Source of the DNA: Oceanisphaera avium
GTDB lineage: Bacteria > Pseudomonadota > Gammaproteobacteria > Enterobacterales > Aeromonadaceae
Length of the DNA: 64,000 nt
Direction of reading: 5' to 3'
NCBI RefSeq assembly: GCF_002157875.1
Contig: NZ_CP021376.1
Span: 62,001 to 126,000 of the forward strand
Part shown: positions 30,753-39,134 of the stretch, piece by piece
Numbering within the stretch: position 1 is the first letter of the stretch
Layout: every line of letters begins with the position of its first letter
Position numbers and translations under genes: made by a program
Notes under the pieces: generated by a model
The model's database searches: none
What the model saw: the letters and a program-made list of their open reading frames with translations, nothing else
What the model was told of the DNA's origin: nothing

Positions 30753-31901
30753 TCACTTCTCATGCTTAAATGGCAGCTGTTGTTGGCATTGTGCCTGATA
30801 ATGTTGCATCTGCTGTTCTTCCCGTTGGCAGTAATCGGTAATGGCGTCATTAAAGCCCCGCTCAAATAGCTTAAAGTAGCCATAACAAAGGCGAGGCTCA
30901 AAGCCGCGTTGCAGCTTGTGCTCACCCTGAGCTCCGGCGTCGAAGCGGGTTAGGCCATGCTCGATACAGTATTCAATGCCCTGATAATAGCAGGCCTCAA
31001 AATGCAGAAATTCCAGTTCCTGCTCGCAGCCCCAGTAACGACCATAGAGGGTGTTATGTGAGCGAAAACACAGCGCGCCAGCCACCATGGTCTGATCTTT
31101 CCAAGCTGCAAACAACACGCAGTGATCTCGGCAGTGTTCGCCCCATAGCAACAGTGTTTTCTGGGTAAGGTAACCATTGTGGCCCGCCCGTTTTTGGTAG
31201 GTCCGCCGATAAAATCGGTAGAACTGTTGCCAGACTTTGGGAGTCAGCGCATCGCCGCTGAGGGTGGTAAAACGGACGCCGCTGTTGTGCACTCGAGCCC
31301 GCTCTTTTAGTAGGTTCTTGCGTTTGCGGGAGCTAAACCGAGCAAGAAAATCGTCCATATGGCTATAGCTTCTGTTTAACCAATGAAACTGCACATTGAC
31401 CCGTCGTTGCCAATTCTGGCGTTGTAACGCCACTTCTAGACTGGGCTCGCAAAATAAACATTGGTAGCCGCTGGCGCCGATACGCTCGCTTAGAGTAAGC
31501 AGGCCTTGTTCAAACCAAGGCATCACCTGTACCGGTTGATAACCGGGTGACAGCCCTAGTCTGGGACCGGCAGCGGGCGTAAAGGGGATAGCACAGACCA
31601 GTTTGGGGTAGTAGTCCAACTGGTGGTGCTGGTAGGCCTCGGCAAAGGCCCAGTCGAACAGGTATTCTCCATAGGAGTGAGTCTTGATATAGCAGGGCAT
31701 AGCGGCAATCAGCCGACCCTCCTGATAAAGGCAGGCATGCTGCACTAGCCAGCCGGTGTTTTTTCCTACGCTAGCGCCTTGCTCTAGCGCCTGCAAAAAA
31801 CCGTGGCGAGTAAAGGGGTAGCCGTCGGTAAACAGCGCATCCCAGTGTTTGGCATCAATTTGAGAAATAGCGGGAATAAAAATCAATTCGGGGGAAGGCA
31901 T
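30753..31901 (-). CDS. GNAT-fold protein of the DUF482/COG3146 family
   Basis: 382 residues. It opens with WDALFTDGYPFTRHGFLQALE and carries FTPAAGPRL, RKRKNLLKERARV, FYRFYRRTYQKR, HNTLYGRYWGC, CYYQGIEYCIEHG and FDAGAQGEHK, all typical of the peptidogalycan/FemAB-related GNAT family. It is probably an aminoacyl- or acyltransferase, with no proven substrate. It is GC-rich in codon use like the gene before it. Its last codons overlap a heptad tract, so the C-terminus may have been reshaped by the repeat. Confidence 0.8.
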   Translation of the reverse strand: MPSPELIFIPAISQIDAKHWDALFTDGYPFTRHGFLQALEQGASVGKNTGWLVQHACLYQEGRLIAAMPCYIKTHSYGEYLFDWAFAEAYQHHQLDYYPKLVCAIPFTPAAGPRLGLSPGYQPVQVMPWFEQGLLTLSERIGASGYQCLFCEPSLEVALQRQNWQRRVNVQFHWLNRSYSHMDDFLARFSSRKRKNLLKERARVHNSGVRFTTLSGDALTPKVWQQFYRFYRRTYQKRAGHNGYLTQKTLLLWGEHCRDHCVLFAAWKDQTMVAGALCFRSHNTLYGRYWGCEQELEFLHFEACYYQGIEYCIEHGLTRFDAGAQGEHKLQRGFEPRLCYGYFKLFERGFNDAITDYCQREEQQMQHYQAQCQQQLPFKHEK

Positions 31902-32019
31902 AGCAACCTGCTTTATCAGTAAGAGGGAGACCTAAAAGTTTTGCCACAGCTCTTTACTGCGAGCAGCACCAAAGAACAGGGAGAATTGAGCTTACCTAAG
32001 ATCGAAAAATACTGAAGTC

Positions 32020-32540
32020 TTATTAGGATGACGGGTGAACATAAGACCCTGATGTTCATCAGGATGACGGCTAAAACCACATCGTCGTCATCCCGAGCTT
32101 GACTCGGCATCTCATAATTTCGTCATACCGGACTTGCTCCGGTATCTCGCTCTCGTCACTAAAACCAGATCCTGATGTTCATCAGGATGACGGGTGAACA
32201 TAAGATCCTAATGTTCATCAGGATGACGGCTAAAACCACATCGTCGTCATCCCGAGCTTGACTCGGTATCTCATAATTTCGTCATACCGGACTTGCTCCG
32301 GTATCTCGCTCTCGTCACTAAAACCAGATCCTGATGTTCATCAGGATAACGGGTGAACATAAGACCCTGACTTTCGTCAGGATGACGGCTAAAATCACAT
32401 CGTCGTCATCCCGAGCTTGACTCGGCATCTCATAATTTCGTCATACCGGACTTGCTCCGGTATCTCGCTCTCGTCACTAAAACCAGATCCTGATATTCAT
32501 CAGAATGACGGGTGAACATAAGATCCTAATGTTCATCAGG
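32020..32540. repeat. Palindrome array, ~160-bp units
   Basis: Three units start at about 32083, 32244 and 32401. Each carries GTCATCCCGAGCTTGACTCGG, GTCATACCGGACTTGCTCCG, then two ATCCTGATGTTCATCAGGAT palindromes about 40 bp apart. Small substitutions between units show gradual drift. No gene is seen from 31902 to 32704. Confidence 0.88.
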
Positions 32541-32550
32541 AAGACGGCGT

Positions 32551-32625
32551 AACAGAAAGCACAGTGACCTTTCTGTTACCAATAAAATTTCTTCCGTATT
32601 CTTCCGTGTATTCCGTGGCGAAAAA
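32551..32625 (-). repeat. CCACGGAATACACGGAA element, reverse orientation
   Basis: The AACAGAAAG / CTTTCTGTT hairpin comes first on the plus strand, then ACCAATAAAATTTC, then the complement of CACGGAATACACGGAAG ending CCGTGGCGAAAA. The order mirrors the copy at 13481. Confidence 0.8.
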
Positions 32626-32704
32626 TATTTAGGCGTTATCTCTTTATACTGGTCGAAGGTTTTTGTTAACTTGTAGCGATAATCTAAAAAAGGGGGGAAG
32701 AAGC

Positions 32705-33577
32705 ATGCAAGCATTAGACGAGCTGTTAGCGTTGCTGGCGCTAGAGCAACTAGATGAAGGCTTGTATCGTGGGCAAAGTAGCGACTTAGGCTTTGGCGCC
32801 GTATTTGGTGGTCAGGTGATGGGCCAAGCTTTGGCAGCCGCTAACTATACCTTGCCGGCTGATCGCCAAGCGCATTCCTTTCATTCTTATTTTTTACGCC
32901 CAGGTGATGTAAATAAAGCCATTATTTATGATGTAGAAACTATTCGCGATGGCAAAACCACCTCCACTCGGCGCATCAAAGCGCTGCAACAGGGCAAGCC
33001 GATTTTTTATATGATGGCATCTTTTCAAGCGCCGATTGTCGGCTTTGAGCATCAAACGGCGATGCCAGAAGTTGCAGGACCTGAGGGATTAATAGAGGAA
33101 AGTGAGCATATAAAAGCGCTGGCCAGTCATTTACCGCCTAAGCTTCGAGAAAAATGGCTAAGCCCTAAGCCTATCTTAATGCGCCAAGTCAATTACGTTA
33201 ACCCCATAGCACCAGAAAAAGCCGAGCCACTGCGCTACATCTGGCTAAAAGCCAATGGTGAGTTACCCAATGACCCCAGCGTTCATAAATATTTATTAGC
33301 CTATGCTGCCGATTTTAACTTCTTGCCTACCTCACTGATGCCTCATGGCCGCTCTTATTGGGAGCGAGAGTTACAAGTGGCTACCATTGATCACTCCATG
33401 TGGTTTCATCAAGATTTTCGTTTTGATGACTGGCTGTTATATGTCATGGAAAGCCCAAGAACCAGCAGTGGCCGAGGATTAGTACAAGGTCGCTGTTACA
33501 CGCGCGATGGTGTGCTGGTCGCTAGCACCATGCAAGAGGGCATTATCCGACCACGAGCTGGCAGTGTTGAGTTGTAA
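32705..33577 (+). CDS. tesB: Acyl-CoA thioesterase II TesB
   Basis: 290 residues (E. coli 286) from MQALDELL, which follows a purine-rich GGGGGGAAGAAG site. A start 14 codons upstream adds non-family sequence. It is a double-hotdog thioesterase: FGGQVMGQAL, HSFHSYFLRPGD, YAADFNFLP with the catalytic Asp, IDHSMWFH and the C-terminal MQEG with the catalytic Gln. It hydrolyses medium- and long-chain acyl-CoA. It is isolated by repeat DNA on both sides. Confidence 0.93.
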   Translation: MQALDELLALLALEQLDEGLYRGQSSDLGFGAVFGGQVMGQALAAANYTLPADRQAHSFHSYFLRPGDVNKAIIYDVETIRDGKTTSTRRIKALQQGKPIFYMMASFQAPIVGFEHQTAMPEVAGPEGLIEESEHIKALASHLPPKLREKWLSPKPILMRQVNYVNPIAPEKAEPLRYIWLKANGELPNDPSVHKYLLAYAADFNFLPTSLMPHGRSYWERELQVATIDHSMWFHQDFRFDDWLLYVMESPRTSSGRGLVQGRCYTRDGVLVASTMQEGIIRPRAGSVEL

Positions 33578-33620
33578 TTGTTGAATGCTGAGTTAAAAAT
33601 AAGTTTAAAAACTAAATCGT

Positions 33621-33746
33621 CTTTGCCACGAAATACACGGAACACCACGGACCAAGGACAAAATGCACATAACTTGTAAGGTCTAATACAAAAAGGGTCT
33701 ATTTACTCTAATTTCCGTGCAACTCCCTATATTCCGTGGCTAAAAA
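33621..33746. repeat. Inverted pair of CCACGGAATACACGG elements
   Basis: A forward arm TTTGCCACGAAATACACGG at 33621 and a reverse arm ending ATATTCCGTGGCTAAA at 33746, separated by about 65 bp of AT-rich DNA. A similar pair lies at 62221-62341. Confidence 0.75.
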
Positions 33747-33764
33747 CCTTAGCTTAATTATTGC

Positions 33765-33910
33765 TAGTTTAGTATTTTCGTACCGCGGTTAGCGTAAGGC
33801 GTATAACGGTCAATTCGAGATCCTGACCTGCGTCAGGATGACGGCGCAACAGAAAACACAGTGACTTTTCTGTTGCCAATAAAACCTCTTCCGTGTATTC
33901 CGTGGCAAAA
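33765..33910. repeat. TACGCYR-type arm, palindrome and CCACGGAA element
   Basis: 33765-33815 is the right-hand arm TACCGCGGTTAGCGTAAGGC; 33820-33843 is an ATCCTGACCTGCGTCAGGAT palindrome; 33847-33910 is a reverse CCACGGAATACACGGAA element with its AACAGAAA/TTTCTGTT hairpin. Three repeat classes stand side by side in 150 bp. Confidence 0.75.
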
Positions 33911-33939
33911 TTCTATATCTCTGATTTCTAAGGATTTCA

Positions 33940-34614
33940 ATGATCAAAACTTGGCAACAACTTATCGAACAAGAACAGCAAAAGCCTTATCTGCGCCAGA
34001 CTCTCGATTTTGTCGAGCAAGAGCGCCAAGCGGGTAAAGTCATTTATCCGCCGGCTGCAGAGGTGTTCAGTGCCTTTACCCTCACTCCCCTAAATAAAGT
34101 AAAAGTAGTCATCCTTGGCCAAGACCCGTATCACGGCCCCAATCAAGCTCATGGCTTAAGTTTTTCGGTAAAGCCTGGCGTTTTAATACCGCCATCACTC
34201 AGAAATATGTATAAAGAGCTCAGTACAGATATTGCGGGTTTTATCGCGCCTAAGCACGGCTACTTAAAAGAATGGGCTGAGCAGGGCGTGTTAATGCTTA
34301 ACACGGTGCTTACAGTAGAACAAGGCAAGGCACATTGTCACGCTAAGCTTGGCTGGGAAACCTTTACTGATAAAGTAATGCACACTCTTAATGAACAAGG
34401 CTCGGGAATAATTTTTTTATTGTGGGGTGCTCATGCCAAGAAAAAAGGCGCGCTATTAGATAGCCAGCGCCATCATATTTTAACAGCTGCTCATCCCAGC
34501 CCATTATCGGCGTATCGCGGCTTTTTTGGCTGCCAACACTTTTCTAAGACTAACCAGTTGCTAAGCCAACAAAATCAGGCGCCCATCCGTTGGCAGCTTA
34601 GCCTGCATCCTTAA
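33940..34614 (+). CDS. ung: Uracil-DNA glycosylase, family 1
   Basis: 224 residues. The catalytic loop [13 protein letters not shown] has D62 and H65, FSV stacks on the base, and the leucine-intercalation loop is [14 protein letters not shown]. It removes uracil from DNA to start base-excision repair. The ATG has CTAAGGATTT upstream. A single gene after repeat DNA. Confidence 0.96.
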   Translation: MIKTWQQLIEQEQQKPYLRQTLDFVEQERQAGKVIYPPAAEVFSAFTLTPLNKVKVVILGQDPYHGPNQAHGLSFSVKPGVLIPPSLRNMYKELSTDIAGFIAPKHGYLKEWAEQGVLMLNTVLTVEQGKAHCHAKLGWETFTDKVMHTLNEQGSGIIFLLWGAHAKKKGALLDSQRHHILTAAHPSPLSAYRGFFGCQHFSKTNQLLSQQNQAPIRWQLSLHP

Positions 34615-35089
34615 CGCTCTTAAACGTAAGCTAATGTAAAGCAAGGCTTGTCAATAGTGTTTCATTTGAAACCTTGCATAGCACGACAATGCGGGTCGCG
34701 CACTGGCTGCGGGTCGCTTTTAAAGCCACCTCTATTCCCGTAGACTAACGCCAACCTAATGTGGCATATCCTTAATTTTGATATTTTTATAATATGACAC
34801 ATTGCTTAAATACTAATTTAAAAGAATGCTGAAACAATGCCTTACCTACTGCTAATAGCATAAATGGTAATGCCGATTATTAGCTAAGGCATTAATCAAT
34901 GTCTTAAGCAGCTATTGTCTTGTTTGAGCATCAGCTTAAGGTATTGGGTAACGGCCTTTAGCTAAAAATACTCGTTAGAGTAATGATATAAAATATTTTA
35001 TTGCCAGTTAGTATTTTAAAAAAATTGGCAAGTAACTTATTACTAATATAAATACCAATATTTACTAAGGAATAGCTGGTAAAATAATT
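34615..35089. other. 475-bp AT-rich gap before the polyol-phosphate module
   Basis: No gene, palindrome or heptad array is seen. A short direct repeat GCGGGTCGC occurs twice (about 34691 and 34709). The last 150 bp are strongly AT-rich and probably carry the promoter of the three genes that follow, but no confident -35/-10 pair can be chosen. Confidence 0.5.
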
Positions 35090-35821
35090 ATGAATAAAGA
35101 TAAAAACGTAGGCATTATATTTGCAGGCGGCGTAGGCACTCGCATGAATTCCAAAGATAAGCCTAAGCAGTTTTTAGAGCTACACGGTAAGCCAATCATT
35201 ATTTATACTTTAGAGCTATTTGAGAAGCATCCAGACATAGATGGCATTGTGATTGCCATCGTCGGTGAGTGGATGAACTATATGAAAGAGCTGATCGCCA
35301 AATATCAGCTGACTAAAGTGGTAGACGTAGTGCCAGGCGGCGATACGGGCCAGCTTTCTATCTTTAATGCCTTAGAAAGCGTAGAAAAGCATTTTCCAGA
35401 AAACACCACTGTACTTATCCATGATGGCGTGCGCCCATTAATTAACGAACACATTATTTCTGAAAATATTAAAGAAGTGAATCTTAGCGGTAATGCCATT
35501 ACTACCTCTCCCACTATTGAAACCTTTGTGGTGGTTAATGATGACATGGTAGTAGAAGAAGTGCCCGCCAGAAAACATTCTCGCTTAGCTAAAGCGCCGC
35601 AGAGTTTTAAACTAAAAGATATTATTGCCACTCACCGTAAGGCAATGGCGGAGGGTGTAACTAACTCTATTGACTCTTGCACCTTAATGACGGATTACGG
35701 TTTTAACGTAACCTTAGTAGAAGGTCCGGTAGAAAATATAAAAATAACCACACCTACCGATTACTTTATGTTTCGCGCCATTGTAGAGTCTCGAGAAAAC
35801 AGCCAAATATTTGGAGGCTAA
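35090..35821 (+). CDS. IspD/TarI-like cytidylyltransferase
   Basis: 243 residues of the IspD/TarI/Bcs1 nucleotidyltransferase family: FAGGVGTRMNSKDKPKQFLEL (CTP loop), IHDGVRPL and the C-terminal ENIKITTPTDYFM. It would transfer CMP to a polyol phosphate or sugar phosphate, giving for example CDP-ribitol. Its position before a CDP-glycerol glycerophosphotransferase-like gene argues for this and against the MEP pathway, since ispD normally sits by ispF. The exact substrate is unknown. Only 5 bp separate it from the next gene. Confidence 0.8.
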   Translation: MNKDKNVGIIFAGGVGTRMNSKDKPKQFLELHGKPIIIYTLELFEKHPDIDGIVIAIVGEWMNYMKELIAKYQLTKVVDVVPGGDTGQLSIFNALESVEKHFPENTTVLIHDGVRPLINEHIISENIKEVNLSGNAITTSPTIETFVVVNDDMVVEEVPARKHSRLAKAPQSFKLKDIIATHRKAMAEGVTNSIDSCTLMTDYGFNVTLVEGPVENIKITTPTDYFMFRAIVESRENSQIFGG

Positions 35822-35826
35822 GTAAA

Positions 35827-36879
35827 ATGATTAACTATCAGCACCCGCAAGTTCAACAAGATATAGCTGAGCTAACCCAGCAAGCTATTCCTTGGCATGA
35901 GCTTAAAGATAAAACCGTGTTAATCACCGGTGCTACCGGTATGCTCGCCTCTTATGTTGGTTTTACATTATTATATTTAAATGCCGAGCTAAATCTTAAT
36001 ATAAAAATACTCTTGTTAGCGCGCAATCAAGACAGGTTAGCACAAGTCTATGGCAACCAAAAAAATGTAGAATGGTTAGTACAAGATGTATGTGCGCCCA
36101 TTAACTATCCTGATACTGTGGATTATATTTTTCATGCTGCTGGTGCTGCCAGTCCTTATTATATAGTTAATGATCCGGTTGGTATTATTAATGCCAACGT
36201 GCAAGGTACACAAAATGCCTTAGAATTGGCGCGCCGTAGTAACACAAAAAATGTGGTGTTTGCCTCCACTCGCGAAGTGTATGGCAAAGTAGAAGGTAAA
36301 GCGTTTATTAATGAACAAGATATGGGTACGCTCGATCCGCTTAATGCGCGAGATTGCTACCCAGAAAGTAAACGCTTAGCGGAAGCACTGCTAATGGCCT
36401 ATTACACGCAACACCACATTAACTTTAATAGTCTGCGAATTGCCCACAGTTATGGCCCGGGTATGCAAATCGAGGGCGACGGTCGAGTGATGTCTGATCT
36501 TATTAACGATGCCGTTCATGCCCGCGATATTGTGCTTAAAAGCACAGGAGAAGCCGAGCGCGCATTTTGTTATATTACCGATGCCGTCTCGGGTATATTT
36601 AGAGTGATGCTACAGGGCGAGCCAAGCCATGCCTATAACCTGGCTAATGAGCAAGAGACGATCCGCATTATTGACTTAGCTCACTTGTTACAAAAAATTG
36701 CTAACAAAGATAAAGGCGTAGTCATTGATATTCCTCAGCATCAAGCTGGCTATGCTAACTTTGGCCGTACCGCACTTGATACTACCAAGATTGAACACTT
36801 AGGCTGGGGCCCACAGGTCGCTTTAGCTGATGGCTTAACTAGAACATTAACTGCCTTTGGCATGGAGACTCGCTCGTGA
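35827..36879 (+). CDS. NAD-dependent epimerase/dehydratase (extended SDR)
   Basis: 350 residues. It has the Rossmann motif TGATGMLASYV, FHAAGAASPYY, the active-site STREVYG and YPESKRLAE (Tyr-x3-Lys), and the substrate-side GPGMQIEGDGRVMSDLI, resembling UDP-glucuronate decarboxylase-like SDRs. In this operon it may act on the CDP- or NDP-linked product of the preceding enzyme. TarI partners are usually a TarJ-type dehydrogenase, which is absent here. Confidence 0.75.
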   Translation: MINYQHPQVQQDIAELTQQAIPWHELKDKTVLITGATGMLASYVGFTLLYLNAELNLNIKILLLARNQDRLAQVYGNQKNVEWLVQDVCAPINYPDTVDYIFHAAGAASPYYIVNDPVGIINANVQGTQNALELARRSNTKNVVFASTREVYGKVEGKAFINEQDMGTLDPLNARDCYPESKRLAEALLMAYYTQHHINFNSLRIAHSYGPGMQIEGDGRVMSDLINDAVHARDIVLKSTGEAERAFCYITDAVSGIFRVMLQGEPSHAYNLANEQETIRIIDLAHLLQKIANKDKGVVIDIPQHQAGYANFGRTALDTTKIEHLGWGPQVALADGLTRTLTAFGMETRS

Positions 36880-38117
36880 GTGTATTAAACATTGATAAAG
36901 GCATGCTTAAAGATCGCCTTTATCATCTGATTCGTATTGGTTACGATCGCTTTTTTTCACTATTATTTTATTTTGCGCCTCTTAAAAAAAATAAAATCGT
37001 ATTTAATAGTAACTATGGTAAAGGCTATGGTGATAACGGAAAATACATAGTCGAAGCGCTATTAAAGCAAGATCAAGACTACGATATTGTGTGGATGCTA
37101 GATAGATACAATATGGATCATGCGGTGATGCCAGATAAGGTGCGCCGAGTACGCTATGGTAGCATTCAATTTATCTATGAAATGATGACCGCTAAGGTAT
37201 GGGTTGATAATAGCCGTTTAAAATATCATCTTTATAAGCGTAAGAGTCAGTTTTATATTCAAACTTGGCACGGTGGCTTAGGGCTTAAAAAAGTAGAAGC
37301 CGACACTGAACTGTGCAGCAAATACGTTAAAATGGCTAAGCGCGATTCTCGCTTAGCTAATTTATTTATTTCTAACTCTGGCCATTTATCACATATCTTT
37401 AAAAACGCCTTTTGGTATAACGGCGATATTTTAGAATGCGGTTCGCCAAAAAACGATATTTTGTTTGCTGATAAAACGCCTTTTAAAGAAAAGGTAAGAG
37501 CCGAGTTTCAATTACCAGCGACCAGCAAAATTCTGCTTTATGCGCCTACCTTTAGAGATAATAATAACTTTACTGCCTACGACATCGACTTATTACAAGT
37601 TAAAGCGGCACTTGAGCACAAGTATGACGAAAACTGGGTAATGCTAGTACGCTTGCACCCCAATATAGACAGTGAAAGTGTAGCGGAAATTTTCCCCGAT
37701 AAACAAATTATCAATGCTTCGCGCTTTCCTGATATGCAAGAACTGATTTTAGGCTCCGACATGCTAGTCACTGATTACTCAAGCTGCATGTTCGACTCAG
37801 GCATGGCAGAAATCCCGACCTTTATCTATGCCTCGGATGTAGAAAGTTACGTCGATGAAAGAGGCTTTTACTTCACCATGCAACAGCAGCCTTTTGATTT
37901 TGCTACTGATACCCAAGGTTTAATTAACGCCTTGTATGCCTTTAATCAACCGCAATATCTGGCTAATTTGGCAGTATTTTACGACAAAGTTAAATTATAT
38001 GATAAAGGCCAAGCCAGCACCGTGGTTGCTGGAAAAATCAAAAAAGTGATAAAGGGTCAGCAAATATCTATCACCGCCAACAGCCGCCTTGCAGCCAGCC
38101 AAGAGACGAATCGCTAA
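36876..38117 (+). CDS. CDP-glycerol/ribitol glycerophosphotransferase-like protein
   Basis: 413 residues of the TagB/TagF family: FNSNYGKGYGDNGKYIVE, YIQTWHGGLGLKK (catalytic His region), LLYAPTFRDNN and LVTDYSSCMFD. It would add polyol phosphate from a CDP-activated donor to a glycan. It starts with GTG overlapping the previous stop (GTGA), so it is coupled to it. Such enzymes make teichoic acids in Gram-positives and phosphodiester-linked capsules or O-antigens in some Gram-negatives. A terminator follows. Confidence 0.82.
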   Translation: MSVLNIDKGMLKDRLYHLIRIGYDRFFSLLFYFAPLKKNKIVFNSNYGKGYGDNGKYIVEALLKQDQDYDIVWMLDRYNMDHAVMPDKVRRVRYGSIQFIYEMMTAKVWVDNSRLKYHLYKRKSQFYIQTWHGGLGLKKVEADTELCSKYVKMAKRDSRLANLFISNSGHLSHIFKNAFWYNGDILECGSPKNDILFADKTPFKEKVRAEFQLPATSKILLYAPTFRDNNNFTAYDIDLLQVKAALEHKYDENWVMLVRLHPNIDSESVAEIFPDKQIINASRFPDMQELILGSDMLVTDYSSCMFDSGMAEIPTFIYASDVESYVDERGFYFTMQQQPFDFATDTQGLINALYAFNQPQYLANLAVFYDKVKLYDKGQASTVVAGKIKKVIKGQQISITANSRLAASQETNR

Positions 38118-38163
38118 TGGCGGGTGATTGAGGAATAGTGACTAAAAATTAAACACAGTGACT

Positions 38164-38195
38164 AAAAAAGGCCGAGCATATCTCGGCCTTTTTTA
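38164..38195 (+). terminator. Terminator of the polyol-phosphate operon
   Basis: AAAAAAGGCCGAG-CATAT-CTCGGCCTTTTTT, 46 bp after the stop of the glycerophosphotransferase-like gene. Confidence 0.9.
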
Positions 38196-38249
38196 TACAC
38201 ACTGAAAATTCAACAAGTCACTAATTATGTCGCCATCTTAACGCAGATC

Positions 38250-38765
38250 TTAGATCATGCTGTCATCCTGACGCACGCCAGGATCTGGGTTTCAGCCGTC
38301 ATCCTCGCGCACGCCAGAATCTCAATCTCTCCCGTCATCCTGACGCACGTCAGGATCTCAATCTCTACCGTCATCTTGATGAAAATCAGGATCTCAATCT
38401 ATACCGTCATCCTGACGAAAGTCAGGATCTTGTTTAGTCTTTAAAACAAAGAGCGAGATACCGCGGCAAGCGCGGTATGACTGGTCACTTTCGTCATCCT
38501 CGCGCACGTCAGGATCTTGTTTAGTCTTTAAAACAAAGAACGAGATACCGCGGCAAGCGCGGTATGACTGGTTACTTTCGTCATCCTGACGAACGTCAGG
38601 ATCTCGTTTAGTTTTTAAAACAAAGAGCGAGATACCGCGGCAAGACGACAGGAAAGATACCGCGGCGAGCGCGGTATGACTGCTCACTTCCGTCATCCTG
38701 ACGAAAGTCAGGATCTCAATCTCTCCCGTCATCCTGACGCACGTCAGGATCTCTTTCAAAAGTAA
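38250..38765. repeat. Palindrome island, left of the GIY-YIG gene
   Basis: About a dozen palindromes: a run of GTCATCCTGACG-type copies about 40 bp apart (38262-38430), then alternating pairs joined by the linker TTTAGTCTTTAAAACAAAG with GAGATACCGCG/CGCGGTATGAC. The last copy ends about 70 bp before the GIY-YIG start. Confidence 0.9.
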
Positions 38766-38828
38766 ATAGCTCCACCCAATAAATACTTACTTATTAGCTG
38801 CAACTATACTCATACCTATAACTTAATC

Positions 38829-39134
38829 ATGAGTATGGTTATGACTAAATCACCCACTATATATCTGCTGACTAATAAGCCTCAAGGTGTGCTTTATATT
38901 GGGGTTACGAGCCAACTTATACAACGTATCTGGCAGCATAAGAACCACCAAGTTTCTGGTTTTACCGCGCGCTATAATTTACATAAATTGGTTTATTTTG
39001 AAGTGTTTGATGATATGTATTTAGCCATAACGCGAGAAAAACAACTTAAAAATTGGAATAGAGCGTGGAAAGTCGATCTTATAGAGCAGACCAATCCGCA
39101 GTGGCGAGATCTTTGGGAAGATATTTGCGGATAG
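38829..39134 (+). CDS. Single-domain GIY-YIG nuclease (COG2827-type)
   Basis: 101 residues, one GIY-YIG domain only. The expected catalytic residues are all present: Y12, Y23-I-G25, R33 (LIQRIWQHK) and E70 (AITREKQLKNW). The C-terminal LIEQTNPQWRDLWEDI is typical of small stand-alone GIY-YIG proteins. It probably nicks or cleaves DNA; no host process is known for the family. Starts at 38829, 38835 or 38841 are possible and none has a clear ribosome site. It is the only gene in a 2.7-kb palindrome island, which is why it is singled out below. Confidence 0.88.
   Translation: MSMVMTKSPTIYLLTNKPQGVLYIGVTSQLIQRIWQHKNHQVSGFTARYNLHKLVYFEVFDDMYLAITREKQLKNWNRAWKVDLIEQTNPQWRDLWEDICG

Noticed and set aside
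35090..35821. ispD of the MEP isoprenoid pathway
   Set aside because: It lacks the usual ispF neighbour and is coupled to glycan genes; the TarI/Bcs1 class fits better, though sequence alone does not exclude it.
38829..39134. Homing endonuclease of a group I intron
   Set aside because: The protein is a single GIY-YIG domain without a DNA-binding extension, and no interrupted gene surrounds it.
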